This document shows, piece by piece, positions 22,875-31,478 of a stretch of DNA of 64,000 bases; position 1 is the first letter of the stretch; every line of letters begins with the position of its first letter. The translations under genes and the position numbers were made by a program. Below the pieces are notes generated by a model, which was not told the DNA's origin, did not search any database, and saw only the letters and a program-made list of their open reading frames with translations. Source of the DNA: Lacrimispora sp. 210928-DFI.3.58 (GTDB lineage Bacteria; Bacillota; Clostridia; Lachnospirales; Lachnospiraceae). The DNA lies in NCBI RefSeq assembly GCF_020554865.1, contig NZ_JAJCIC010000027.1, positions 1 to 64,000 on the forward strand, written 5' to 3'.

Positions 22875-25130
22875 TCAGCTGGAGCAGCTCTCGCACTCCT
22901 CTACCTCCAGGGATTTGCTCCGCACATAATAGAGTGTCTTAACTCCGCACTCCCAGGCCTTGATATAAAGCCCCAGAAGCTGGCGCATCGTGTATTCGTT
23001 CGTAATATACAGGTTCACGCTCTGGGCCTGGTCAATGTGGCGCTGGCGGACTCCGGCTGCCCTGACAGTATAATCCTGATCAATGGTATAGCCGCTCTTA
23101 TAAAGCCAGAAGGTCTTTGCCGTCAGCTCCGGTGCTACTCTCGGCAGGATGGCGTGCTTCTTCTCCTCCAGATAAAAGCGCTTCATCACAGGATCCAGAC
23201 CCGCTGTGGTGCCCGACAGGATGCTTGTGCTGCTGGTGGGGGCCACTGCGATCAGGTAGGCATTTCTCATACCCTGACGTGCCACTGTCCGGGCCAGCTC
23301 CTTCCACTCCGGAGTGTCATATCCGCGCTCCGCAAAATACTCCCCGGTCTGCCATTTGCTGCCCTCAAAAAAGGCGTAGCTGCCCTTCTCTGCCGCCAAA
23401 TTGCTGCTGGCCTTGACAGCGGCAAAATTGATGGATTCAAACACCTTGTCCGCAAAATCAAGGTGCGCCTCGCTCTCCCATTTGATCCCATGCTTTGCCA
23501 GCATATGATGGTAGCCGCTGACTCCCAGGCCAATGCTTCTGTACCTGTGGTTGGTGATCTTCGCATAGGGCAGGGGATAGAAATTTAAGTCGATCACATT
23601 GTCCAGGGCACGGACCGCAGAGGCTGTGACATCCTCGATCTCCTGCCTGTCCGTCACATCAATATTTCCCAGGCACAGACTTGCCAGATTACACACAACA
23701 AACTCTCCGGGCCGTGTGGTGTTTACCACCACCGTATCCCCATCCTCTGTCCGGACCTCAGTGCTTACGGTTTCCACAGGCGCCATATTCTGGGCGATCT
23801 CCGTGCACAGATTGGAGCAGTATATCATTCCTTTATGGCTGTTGGGATTCGCCCTGTTGACCGTATCCCTGTTAAAGGCGAAGGGTGTGCCTGTCTCCAC
23901 CGCAGACTTCAGTATCAGCCTCACAATATCCTTTAACAGCACCAGGCGCTTCCCGATCCTGTCATCCTCCAGGCATTCCCTGTACCGCCTTTCCCACTCT
24001 TCTCCATAGAAATCCTCCAGGCACCAGCCCTTTGCCTCCATGATCTCATGAGGGCACATAAGAGCCCAGTCCTGGTTTAGGTCCTCCTTCGCCATCCGCC
24101 AGAACAGATCCGGATAGCACACTGCCGGGAAAATGTCGTGGGCCTTCATCCTGTCATCCCCATTGTTCGTCCGAAGCTGGAGAAATTCCGGCAGATCACG
24201 GTGCCAGGCATCCAGATAAACGGCTGCGGCCCCCTGGCGCATTCCCAGCTGGTCCACTGCCACTGCAGTGTCATTTACCAGCCTGATCCACCGGATCACA
24301 CCTCCTGCTGCTCCCTCAAAGCCCCTTATACTGCTTCCCGTAGCTCTCACCTTACCAAAATAAAGCCCCATGCCGCCGCCAAACTTGCTGACCTTTGCAA
24401 AGCTGTCAATGCTCCTGTAGATTCCCTCCAGGCTGTCAGGCACCGTATCGATAAAGCAGCTGGAAAGCTGGTGGTAGGGCTTTCTGGCATTGGACAGGGT
24501 CGGTGTAGCCATTGTCACCTGCATTTTGCTCAGCATGTCGTAAAAACGGCCAACCCACTTCATCCGCCCTTTCCTATCTTCCCTCATAGCCAAATGGAGG
24601 GCGATCCCTAAGAACATCTCCTGGGGCGTTTCTAAGCCCTTATGGCTGTGATCGCAGATGATATACCGTTTTAATAACAGATCCAGACCAGCATAGGTGA
24701 ACAGCCGGCAGCGGCTTTCATCTATAAAACCTGCCGCCTCCTCGATCTCCTCTCTGGTGTAATGCTCCAGGATATAGGAGCCGTAGAGGCCCTTCTCCGT
24801 GAGATACTGAAGCTTCTCATAAAATCCCAAGATCCCCAGGTCATGAAGGCGCGCTTTGAGCTCTGTCTGAAATTCCAGGTACAGCAGCCTGGCAGCGATC
24901 ATCTCCCATTTGGGCGCCTCCTTTGAGGTAAGCTCCGCAGCTGCCCTGATCAGGGCCCTCAGGATATCCTCCCTGTCCATTCCCGGCTTTTCAAAGGCCC
25001 GGAAACGCTCCTGCAGCGCAGAAAGGCTGTAGGCCTCCTCCTTAAAATCATTCTCTATCTGAAGCAGACATACGGCGAGTCCCGGAATCCCAAGGCTGTC
25101 TGCCCATTCCTTTCTTTCATCCCTATCCAT
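22875..25130 (-). CDS. nrdA: Class Ia ribonucleotide reductase alpha subunit, without ATP cone
   Basis: The 751-residue catalytic subunit reduces NDPs to dNDPs. Key residues are Cys in YHQLSSCFIDT, the N-x-C-x-E motif in CSNLCTEIAQN, the partner Cys in FVVCNLASLCLGNI, two radical-transfer Tyr near the end (VKTLYYVRS), and the C-terminal redox pair ECESCSS. The N-terminus begins MDRDERKEWADSLGIPG, and the ~90-residue ATP cone that gives dATP inhibition in NrdA is missing. Upstream sequence is non-coding, so this is not a wrong start. A multi-arm structured element lies in its 5' leader (25171-25314). Confidence 0.9.
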   Translation of the reverse strand: MDRDERKEWADSLGIPGLAVCLLQIENDFKEEAYSLSALQERFRAFEKPGMDREDILRALIRAAAELTSKEAPKWEMIAARLLYLEFQTELKARLHDLGILGFYEKLQYLTEKGLYGSYILEHYTREEIEEAAGFIDESRCRLFTYAGLDLLLKRYIICDHSHKGLETPQEMFLGIALHLAMREDRKGRMKWVGRFYDMLSKMQVTMATPTLSNARKPYHQLSSCFIDTVPDSLEGIYRSIDSFAKVSKFGGGMGLYFGKVRATGSSIRGFEGAAGGVIRWIRLVNDTAVAVDQLGMRQGAAAVYLDAWHRDLPEFLQLRTNNGDDRMKAHDIFPAVCYPDLFWRMAKEDLNQDWALMCPHEIMEAKGWCLEDFYGEEWERRYRECLEDDRIGKRLVLLKDIVRLILKSAVETGTPFAFNRDTVNRANPNSHKGMIYCSNLCTEIAQNMAPVETVSTEVRTEDGDTVVVNTTRPGEFVVCNLASLCLGNIDVTDRQEIEDVTASAVRALDNVIDLNFYPLPYAKITNHRYRSIGLGVSGYHHMLAKHGIKWESEAHLDFADKVFESINFAAVKASSNLAAEKGSYAFFEGSKWQTGEYFAERGYDTPEWKELARTVARQGMRNAYLIAVAPTSSTSILSGTTAGLDPVMKRFYLEEKKHAILPRVAPELTAKTFWLYKSGYTIDQDYTVRAAGVRQRHIDQAQSVNLYITNEYTMRQLLGLYIKAWECGVKTLYYVRSKSLEVEECESCSS

Positions 25131-25170
25131 GTGTTGTATCGATTTCTCCTCTGATGCGTATTTTTTGTAA

Positions 25171-25314
25171 TAGCTCAGACGGCGGGGAAATCTATGAAAA
25201 AATAGCCGTCAAGCTTGCTTGTAAGGCCATTTTTTCATAGATTTCCACATCGGATGGACATCCGATGCTTCTTGTCCGGCCTAGCCGGGCAAGAAGATCC
25301 CCCGCCTGTTACTA
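25171..25314. other. Compact four-way-junction structured element upstream of nrdA
   Basis: Three hairpins abut inside an outer closing stem. Arm A is 25186-25207 with 25225-25246 (22 bp, one mismatch). Arm B is 25248-25256 with 25259-25267 (CATCGGATG/CATCCGATG, perfect). Arm C is 25268-25279 with 25285-25296 (12 bp, one wobble). The closing stem is CAGACGGCGGGG (25176-25187) with CCCCCGCCTG (25299-25308), which extends outwards. No gene is seen here. It could be a leader RNA of nrdA, a non-coding RNA, or a palindromic mobile repeat. The rest of the gap to 25524 is AT-rich with two small hairpins before the YitT start. Confidence 0.75.
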
Positions 25315-25524
25315 TTTTTTTCTATATGATTATAAAACATATATTTTGTGGGAACAAGGTATATTTTTCTGCCACAGCTTTTTCCTTGTAGCAGTTTCAG
25401 TAAAAAAGGTGATTGCACTTGTGGCTGATTTTGCTTATGATGAGAATATACAAAATTAACAATTCTATAACAGTGACAAAGGGGTCACAAAGGGGGTAAA
25501 CCTTCCTGGCGGAAGGCAGGGATT

Positions 25525-26388
25525 ATGAGAGAAATCAAGAACCCGTTTTGGCGGATTGCCGCCGAATACGGCATCATAACAATTAGCATCTGGATCATGG
25601 TAATCGGGATTTACTTTTTTAAATTTCCCAATCATTTTGCATTTGGAGGGATCACAGGTTTTTCCACTGTTGTCAGTGAGATCACCCATTGGTCTGCCAG
25701 TGATTTTACCTCCATTGTGAATACGTTACTGCTTGTTCTGGGATTTCTGTTCCTGGGCAGGGACTTCGGGCTTCGGACAGTGTATGCCACTATGGTGATG
25801 TCCATCAGCCTCTCTCTTCTGGAGCGTCTCTGTCCCTTAAGCCGGCCGCTGACAACTGAGCCTTTATTGGAGCTTATGTTTGCCATTTTCCTCCCTGCTG
25901 TCGGAACAGCGATCCTGTTCAATATCGGCGCATCCAGCGGCGGAACGGATATCATCGCCATGATCCTGAAGAAGCACACCAGCCTGAATATCGGAACCGT
26001 GCTGATGCTGGTGGATGTGGCCGCAGTGGCCTCCTCCTTCTTTATTTTTGGACCTGAGACAGGACTTTTCTCCACCATCGGTCTTGCCGCAAAATCTCTG
26101 GTGATCGACAATGTGATCGAGAGCATTAATCTGTGCAAATGCTTTAATATCATCTGCGATGACCCGGATCCGATCTGCGATTACATTATCAATACACTGC
26201 ACCGCAGCGCCACGATCTACCGCGCCCAGGGTGCATTCAGCCACCATGACAAGACCGTCATCATGACTACCATGAAGCGGAGCCAGGCACTGAAGCTGCG
26301 CAATTACATACGCGGTGTGGAGCCAACTGCATTTATGCTGATCTCCAACTCCAGTGAGATCATCGGAAAGGGCTTCCTGACAAATTAA
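25525..26388 (+). CDS. YitT family membrane protein (DUF2179)
   Basis: The 287-residue protein has five to six predicted membrane segments in the first 200 residues (AEYGIITISIWIMVIGIYFF, FPNHFAFGGITGFSTVVSEI, VMLVDVAAVASSFFIFG-type region near 150). It carries the family motif FNIGASSGGTDIIAMILKK. The C-terminal 80 residues form the cytoplasmic DUF2179 domain (FNIICDDPDPICDYIINTLH, AFSHHDKTVIMTTMKRSQAL). YitT proteins are widespread in Firmicutes with no settled function. The start follows a short GC hairpin with CAGGG as a modest ribosome binding site. Confidence 0.85.
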   Translation: MREIKNPFWRIAAEYGIITISIWIMVIGIYFFKFPNHFAFGGITGFSTVVSEITHWSASDFTSIVNTLLLVLGFLFLGRDFGLRTVYATMVMSISLSLLERLCPLSRPLTTEPLLELMFAIFLPAVGTAILFNIGASSGGTDIIAMILKKHTSLNIGTVLMLVDVAAVASSFFIFGPETGLFSTIGLAAKSLVIDNVIESINLCKCFNIICDDPDPICDYIINTLHRSATIYRAQGAFSHHDKTVIMTTMKRSQALKLRNYIRGVEPTAFMLISNSSEIIGKGFLTN

Positions 26389-26410
26389 AACCAATCTGAT
26401 CTTACTTGCG

Positions 26411-26452
26411 TCCGGCCGTATTATCACAGCAGATATCACGGCCGGATATTTT
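26411..26452 (+). terminator. Terminator after the YitT gene
   Basis: TCCGGCCGT (26411-26419) pairs with ACGGCCGGA (26438-26446) and is followed by TATTTTT. Confidence 0.8.
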
Positions 26453-26507
26453 TATGAAAAGGGCGTCTGCGAAAGGTTTTGGGGTGCTTGGACCCGGTTT
26501 ACAGCTA

Positions 26508-26536
26508 TTGTCTCATGCCGTCTCCTGTGCTATAAT
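26508..26536 (+). promoter_or_regulatory. Promoter of rpoN
   Basis: The -35 is TTGTCT (26508-26513), the spacer 17 bp, and the -10 TATAAT (26531-26536) with an extended TG. It lies 48 bases before the start codon. Confidence 0.75.
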
Positions 26537-26583
26537 TGTATCAGTGCAGATACAAAGGATACCAAAGAAAGAGGGAACTCATT

Positions 26584-27969
26584 ATGGATTTAAAATTGCA
26601 GATGAAACAGTCACAGGTACTGTCACAGCGCATGATACAGTCTGCCGAAATATTGCAAATGACCTCTCAGGAGCTTAATACATATATCAGTGAATTGGCC
26701 CTGGAAAATCCGGTGATCGACATGGTAGAGCCCGCCTCCGGCAGTGAACAGCAGGAATCCATCGAACAGCAGCAGTGGCTCAATTCCTTCAGGGAGGAGA
26801 CCTATTACCTCTACCAGCGCCAGAACAATGACGATGATTATGACTTTAAAAACAGCTGGAATATTGACACGGACACCGGTGAAACTCTCCAGGACTATCT
26901 GTGGTCCCAGCTCATCACAGAGGCCTTTTCCGAGCAGGAGGCCGGAATACTCAAATATATGCTGGAATGTCTTGACAGCAAGGGCTATCTCAGCGAATCC
27001 ACTGCGGATATCGCTGCCTCCACAGGCGCCGAGGAAAGCCTTATCCTGGACCTGCTTGAGGATCTGCAGAATCTGGATCCGGCAGGTGTCTGTGCCCGCA
27101 ATCTGGAGGAGTGCTTAAAGCTGCAGCTTGCCCGCCGCGAAATGCTGACGCCAAAGCTGGAGGCGATCATTGACAGCTGCCTTGAACTGGTAGCCAAAAA
27201 TCAGATACCGGCCATTGCAAGGAAGCTGCGCTTATCCCCTGCGGAGGCCGCAGGCTACTGCCAGATCATCAAATCCCTAAATCCCAAACCCGGCGTATCC
27301 TTCAGCAGCAGGGACCAGCTCCGCTACATCATTCCCGATGTCACCATTGTGAAATTTAAGGAGCATTTCGATATCCTGTTAAATGAATCCATGTATCCTG
27401 GTATTGAGGTGAACAGCTATTACCGCCAGATGAATCAGAATCCCGATTCCCCGGAATTAAAGGACTATCTTGACACAAAGATACGCCAGGCAGAATGGAT
27501 CAAGCAGTGCATCTCCCAGAGGAGCAAGACAATGATGGAGGTATCAAAGGCCATTTTGGAGCGGCAGGAGGCCTTCTTTGCCTATGGTCCCAGCCATCTG
27601 GTTCCCCTCCGCCTGGTTGATATTGCCGACATGCTGGGCGTCCACGAGTCCACCGTCAGCCGTGCTGTCAGCAAGAAATATTTACAGTGCTCCTGGGGCG
27701 TATATCCCATGAACTTTTTCTTTTCCAGAGAGGTTGCCTCCAGAAAGAGCTCCTCCGGCTCCTCCGACACCCGGTCCATGACATCTGCCCATGTAAAGGA
27801 GGCTCTAAAGGCTATTATTAAGGAGGAGGACAAAAAAAAGCCCTTCAGCGACCGCATGCTCAGCGAAAAGCTGGCGGAAAAGGGCATATCCATTTCCCGC
27901 CGCACAGTTGCAAAATACAGGGAGGAGGAGGGCATCTCCGATGCCAGCGGCCGGAAGGAATACGTATAA
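26584..27969 (+). CDS. rpoN: RNA polymerase sigma-54 factor
   Basis: The 461-residue protein starts at 26584 behind AAGAGGGA. Region I is Gln/Leu-rich (LQMKQSQVLSQRMIQSAEIL, residues 4-23) and contacts activators. An acidic region II (about 60-100) follows. Region III is the core-binding and DNA-binding part with an HTH (LVDIADMLGVHESTVSRAVS), ending in the RpoN box ISRRTVAKYREEEGI. It directs polymerase to -24/-12 promoters and needs AAA+ activators. One such activator and one matching promoter are present in this window (14454-16307; 19256-19271). Confidence 0.95.
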   Translation: MDLKLQMKQSQVLSQRMIQSAEILQMTSQELNTYISELALENPVIDMVEPASGSEQQESIEQQQWLNSFREETYYLYQRQNNDDDYDFKNSWNIDTDTGETLQDYLWSQLITEAFSEQEAGILKYMLECLDSKGYLSESTADIAASTGAEESLILDLLEDLQNLDPAGVCARNLEECLKLQLARREMLTPKLEAIIDSCLELVAKNQIPAIARKLRLSPAEAAGYCQIIKSLNPKPGVSFSSRDQLRYIIPDVTIVKFKEHFDILLNESMYPGIEVNSYYRQMNQNPDSPELKDYLDTKIRQAEWIKQCISQRSKTMMEVSKAILERQEAFFAYGPSHLVPLRLVDIADMLGVHESTVSRAVSKKYLQCSWGVYPMNFFFSREVASRKSSSGSSDTRSMTSAHVKEALKAIIKEEDKKKPFSDRMLSEKLAEKGISISRRTVAKYREEEGISDASGRKEYV

Positions 27970-28000
27970 TTGAAAAAACAAAAAATTTTCGAAAAACATA

Positions 28001-28029
28001 TTGACATTTTCCTGAAAACCAGGTAAAAT
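28001..28029 (+). promoter_or_regulatory. Promoter of the tRNA cluster
   Basis: The -35 is TTGACA (28001-28006), the spacer 17 bp, and the -10 TAAAAT (28024-28029), 44 bases before the first tRNA. Confidence 0.8.
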
Positions 28030-28073
28030 ATGACCGTTGTCGTTGATGAGGAAGTTTCTTCTTCAAGACAGAT

Positions 28074-28146
<73 letters not shown>

Positions 28147-28169
28147 CTGCCGGAAATACCCGGTGAAAC

Positions 28170-28240
28170 GCAGGTGTAGTTCAATGGTAGAACACTAGCC
28201 TTCCAAGCTAGATACGTGGGTTCGATTCCCATCACCTGCT
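28170..28240 (+). tRNA. tRNA-Gly (TCC)
   Basis: The acceptor is GCAGGTG/CACCTGC with discriminator T, the anticodon stem is CTAGC/GCTAG, the anticodon is TCC, and the T-loop is TTCGATT. It has 71 bases without encoded CCA. Confidence 0.95.
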
Positions 28241-28249
28241 TTGTAATAT

Positions 28250-28321
28250 GCGCGAGTGGCTCAGGGGTGGAGCACCACCTTGCCAAGGTGGGGGCCGCGG
28301 GTTCGAATCCCGTCTCGCGCT
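28250..28321 (+). tRNA. tRNA-Gly (GCC)
   Basis: The acceptor is GCGCGAG/CTCGCGC with discriminator T, the anticodon stem is CACCT/AGGTG, the anticodon is GCC, and the T-loop is TTCGAAT. It is the last tRNA of the cluster and abuts a terminator and an integrase remnant. Confidence 0.95.
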
Positions 28322-28334
28322 CTCGTTGAATAGT

Positions 28335-28370
28335 GGAGAACCTTGATTTTATCAGGGTTCTCCGCTTTTT
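28335..28370 (+). terminator. Terminator of the tRNA cluster
   Basis: GGAGAACC (28335-28342) pairs with GGTTCTCC (28356-28363) and is followed by GCTTTTT. Confidence 0.9.
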
Positions 28371-28403
28371 CATTTTGTACTTTTGTACTACAGTGTACTA
28401 CAA

Positions 28404-28793
28404 CTAAATTGCTTGTGCTTTCAGCTTATAAGTTTGTTCATCAGAATTTGAATTAAACAAGTAAGTCAATGTAGTAGACAAATGTTTATGTCCTAAATCC
28501 TGACGAATTGCATCAAGAGGTACTCCAGCAGCATCCAATCTACTAGCATAGGTCTTACGGAGTTTATGACTGCTCTTTGTAGGTGCTCCGATTCTCTCTG
28601 CATATTTCTCAAGTACATAATTGACTTGCCTTTCCCTGAGTCGTTCTCCATCTCTAGTAAAGATGTAACCCTTTCGATCTGGCAGTTTCCTCAACACTTC
28701 CTCTTTAATCTGTCTCAGAAGATGATCCTGTGGAATCATAGAATCTATATCCAGAATTACCATCTGGATTTGTTCGTTCTGTTTTCCCATCAT
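28404..28793 (-). pseudogene. Chimeric remnant: transposase N-terminus joined to tyrosine-integrase C-terminus
   Basis: An open frame of 129 codons starts at ATG 28793 behind GGGAGG. The first ~32 residues (MMGKQNEQIQMV, then DSMIPQDHLLRQI) resemble the start of IS1182-type DDE transposases. From about residue 40 the sequence is the C-terminal part of a tyrosine recombinase: RDGERLRERQVNYVLEKY, HKLRKTYASRLDAAG (His-x-x-Arg), DLGHKHLSTTLTYLFN (His and Tyr). The core-binding domain and the first catalytic Arg are gone. It sits beside tRNA-Gly, a common integration site, so it is probably the scar of a lost element joined to an IS fragment. It could still be expressed. Confidence 0.6.
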
Positions 28794-28848
28794 AAAAATG
28801 ACCTCCCACAATTGATATAATAATTATACCATACAGGAGGTCATTTTT
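28794..28848. repeat. 13-bp perfect inverted repeat around the chimeric gene's leader
   Basis: AAAAATGACCTCC (28794-28806) and GGAGGTCATTTTT (28836-28848) are perfect complements with a 29-base AT-rich centre. One arm contains the ribosome binding site of the chimeric frame, so the fold could hide it. It may also be an IS-end relic. Confidence 0.75.
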
Positions 28849-28956
28849 CTTTAGTTTGTCAACAGGTCCTTTTCTTCACACACTCCCTTTTTTGCAGCCT
28901 GTTCACTGCGCGTCTTCATTTTGGAATGAAAACTTGCCAAATGCAGACGGTATTTC

Positions 28957-29328
28957 CTACCTGTTATTCATATACATAATGATATCTTTACACAAATTCC
29001 TTGATAATTCCAGTACCAGCTCTTTCTTCTCCACAGAAAACTCGTTAAAATGTATCCCGCACACAGCTACAACATTTCTCTGAACTTCCGCGCTTATCTG
29101 TTTTGCGAAGTATTCTGCAACCATGCCGTCTCTGTGTCCCGGAATATTAAACACGGAAGCCGTAGATTTACCTGATACCGTACATTCCATTCCCTGGTGC
29201 GGAATCCCTATGGCTGCTGCACCAATATGAGGCCTGTCGCCTCCGGTGACTGCGATCAGCCAGTCTTCACCTAACAGCTGCACTACCGCCTCCAGCTCCA
29301 CATTATCCCTTCTTGCTAAAAAGATCAT
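28957..29328 (-). CDS. LpdD-like prenylated-flavin chaperone
   Basis: The 123-residue protein (MTGGDRPHIGAAAIGIPHQG-like core: AVTGGDRPHIGAAAIG, NIPGHRDGMVAEYFAKQIS, VAVCGIHFNEFSVEKKE) matches the small third component (LpdD/BsdD/YclD type) of non-oxidative hydroxyaryl decarboxylase clusters. These proteins help supply or stabilise prenylated FMN in the UbiD-type enzyme. It lies 3 bases after ubiX and is the last gene of the TRAP-FAD-UbiD-UbiX operon. The assignment rests on conserved Gly/His motifs and on context. Confidence 0.7.
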   Translation of the reverse strand: MIFLARRDNVELEAVVQLLGEDWLIAVTGGDRPHIGAAAIGIPHQGMECTVSGKSTASVFNIPGHRDGMVAEYFAKQISAEVQRNVVAVCGIHFNEFSVEKKELVLELSRNLCKDIIMYMNNR

Positions 29329-29330
29329 TC

Positions 29331-29903
29331 CTACTCACATCCGTTTCCATTCCACCGATGGTAACACTCATTCTTTATTCCCAGCATATCCAGCATTTTT
29401 CCGACTACCTGCTGTTCCATATCCTCAATGGTATGTGGACTGTGGTAGTATGTCATCACCGGCGGGAGGATCACAGCTCCCATCTCCGTCAATGTAAGCA
29501 TATTCCGCAGGTGAATAGCACTTATAGGAGTCTCCCTGACTACAAGGATCAACTTTCTCCGTTCCTTCAGCATCACATCTGCCGCCCGGAGAAGAAGATT
29601 GTCCGAATAGCCGCAGGCGATCCCCGCCAGAGTTTTCATGCTGCATGGCACAACGATCATTCCATCGGATCGGAAGCTTCCGCTGGCTATGGATGCACCA
29701 ATGCGGTCCCGCTCATGGTATACATCCGCCAGCGCCCGAATCTCCTCTAATGACAGCCTGGTTTCCTCCCTGGCTGTCAGCTCTGCACCTCTTGTCATCA
29801 CAAGATGAGTCTCTGCCTCATTTACTGTCCGAAGTACAGTGAGAAGGCGGATAGCCAGCGGGATTCCTGATGCCCCGCTAATCCCAACCACTATCTTTTT
29901 CAT
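29331..29903 (-). CDS. ubiX: UbiX family flavin prenyltransferase
   Basis: The protein has 190 residues from ATG 29903 behind CAGGAGAG, overlapping the ubiD stop in an ATGA. It makes prenylated FMN from FMN and dimethylallyl phosphate. Motifs include the flavin-binding start KKIVVGISGASGIPLAIRLL, SGSFRSDGMIVVPCSMKTLA (the Cys-Ser region), and LILVVRETPISAIHLRNML with RET and the phosphate-binding Arg. The C-terminus keeps Y-Y-H (MTYYHSPHTIEDM). The product activates the neighbouring UbiD enzyme. Confidence 0.93.
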   Translation of the reverse strand: MKKIVVGISGASGIPLAIRLLTVLRTVNEAETHLVMTRGAELTAREETRLSLEEIRALADVYHERDRIGASIASGSFRSDGMIVVPCSMKTLAGIACGYSDNLLLRAADVMLKERRKLILVVRETPISAIHLRNMLTLTEMGAVILPPVMTYYHSPHTIEDMEQQVVGKMLDMLGIKNECYHRWNGNGCE

Positions 29904-31378
29904 TCTTTTCTCTCCTGGACCCATTTATTGGGATCCACTTCCATAAAGGGCGCTCTCTTAAAGCGGTCTTTTAGTGCAAAGGGGACAGTACAGTCAAAGA
30001 TGGTTTTACAGGATATGCCCTTTTCCCAAATACTTTCCGAATAATCCGGACTACTGGACGGATCCAGAGGATGACACCGTACTCCAGGAATGGTTATAAT
30101 GTCCTTATCTCCCTGAAATCTGGTATTCATAGCCCACAAAACATCATTTGTATCAAAAATATCCACATCCTCATCAACCAGGATAATATGCTTCAGCTCC
30201 GGAAAGGCGGAAAACGCCAGCAGCGCCGCCTGCCTCTGCCTTCCTTCATCCGTATGATCCCTCTTTCTAAACTGTAGAACCGCCATGTACTTTCCCCCAC
30301 CTGAACGATGAGCATAAATACCTGTAAGGCGTCCCGGCATTGCCTTTTCAATCATTCCATATATGCTGGCCTCTGTTGGAAGCCCAGCCATATTAACATG
30401 CTCCTCTGATGGCCCTATACATGTCTGCATGATCGGATGTTTTCGCATCGTCACAGCTTTTACCTCTATCTGCCGGCACTCACTGCTGGCCGGTCCGTTA
30501 TATCCCGGAAACTCCGGCATGGCATATCCGGTATGGCTGTACTGGTCTTCCGAGATCATTACTCCTGGTGTGATCACTCCTTCGATCACATACTCTGCAT
30601 TGGCAATGGCATTTTCCTTAATGGACACGCAGGGAACTAGTTTCACAGCTTCCCCTCTTAAGGCCCCGGCAATGGATAGCTCATTAAAGCCAAGGGGAGT
30701 CGTAGGCGGTTCAAAGCAAGACAGGATCTCGATTGCCGGATCCACACCGATTGAAATAGAGATCGGCAAGGGCTGGTTCAATTCAGAAGCCCTGTCTGCC
30801 ATGGCCCCAATATGTCTTGATCCCGGCATCAAAAAGATGGACATTTTATCTTTTCCCTGTAAACAGATCCGATGGATTGTCACATCGCTGACGCCTGTAT
30901 CCGGATGGGTCGCATAACACATTCCCATTGTAATAAATGGTCCTGCGTCAATAGGTGTATTCGTGGGAGCAGGAACCAGCTTACGCAGGTCAAATCCTGG
31001 TTCCTCCACCCGGTATACCATCTCCTGGCACTCTGCCGGCCCCTGTACCACTACGGGGGGGATCGGATTGTTTACACACTCATAGATCCTTTTAGGCAAC
31101 TCTAACTCCGTACAGTCAAAAAAGGCTGCAACCCTTTTCCTGCTGGCTAAAAGGCCGATCAGAACCCTCGCTCCCGGCATACCTTCGATCCGATGAAACA
31201 TCATCGCAGGCCCATCAACTGTTGTAGGCCTTTTTACTGTTCCTCCCGCTCCCACATAACGGTATACACCTGCCAGCTCTGCCTCTGCCCTGACAGGGAC
31301 AGCTGTTTCTATCAGCTGTCCCGGCATGCCTTCCAGCAGCTTTAAGGCGGATCTTAAATCTCTTACTCCATTTCCCAT
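29900..31378 (-). CDS. UbiD family (de)carboxylase, hydroxyaryl-acid type
   Basis: The 492-residue protein has the prFMN/Mn-binding region NTPIDAGPFITMGM, catalytic Arg170 in VTIHRICLQG, and the Glu-containing segment ENAIANAEYVIEGVITPGVM (Glu262, Glu266 area). The late signature is LVDEDVDIFDTNDVLWAMNTR. It is a full-length UbiD enzyme, most similar in layout to the LpdC/gallate and phenolic-acid decarboxylase group because it comes with UbiX and an LpdD-like partner. The co-transcribed TRAP transporter and FAD oxidoreductase suggest a substrate taken up as a carboxylate. The substrate itself is unknown. Confidence 0.88.
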   Translation of the reverse strand: MGNGVRDLRSALKLLEGMPGQLIETAVPVRAEAELAGVYRYVGAGGTVKRPTTVDGPAMMFHRIEGMPGARVLIGLLASRKRVAAFFDCTELELPKRIYECVNNPIPPVVVQGPAECQEMVYRVEEPGFDLRKLVPAPTNTPIDAGPFITMGMCYATHPDTGVSDVTIHRICLQGKDKMSIFLMPGSRHIGAMADRASELNQPLPISISIGVDPAIEILSCFEPPTTPLGFNELSIAGALRGEAVKLVPCVSIKENAIANAEYVIEGVITPGVMISEDQYSHTGYAMPEFPGYNGPASSECRQIEVKAVTMRKHPIMQTCIGPSEEHVNMAGLPTEASIYGMIEKAMPGRLTGIYAHRSGGGKYMAVLQFRKRDHTDEGRQRQAALLAFSAFPELKHIILVDEDVDIFDTNDVLWAMNTRFQGDKDIITIPGVRCHPLDPSSSPDYSESIWEKGISCKTIFDCTVPFALKDRFKRAPFMEVDPNKWVQERKE

Positions 31379-31417
31379 TCTCTTCTCCTTACTTAAAATG
31401 AAGATATCTGTATATTC

Positions 31418-31467
31418 AAAAGCGGCAGCCTAAGTGAATTCTTCCCTTATAACTGCCGCTTTTTTTA
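31418..31467. terminator. Intra-operon hairpin, possible attenuator
   Basis: AAAAGCGGCAG (31418-31428) pairs with CTGCCGCTTTT (31453-31463) with T/A tracts on both sides. It lies between the FAD oxidoreductase and ubiD genes, both leftward, so it could reduce or process downstream transcription. The T-tract is better on the plus strand. Confidence 0.6.
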
Positions 31468-31478
31468 ACTCTTACTTG

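Noticed and set aside
25336..25370. NrdR-box-like sequence upstream of nrdA (around CATATATTTTGTG)
   Set aside because: Only a poor palindrome and no properly spaced second box; not enough to call.
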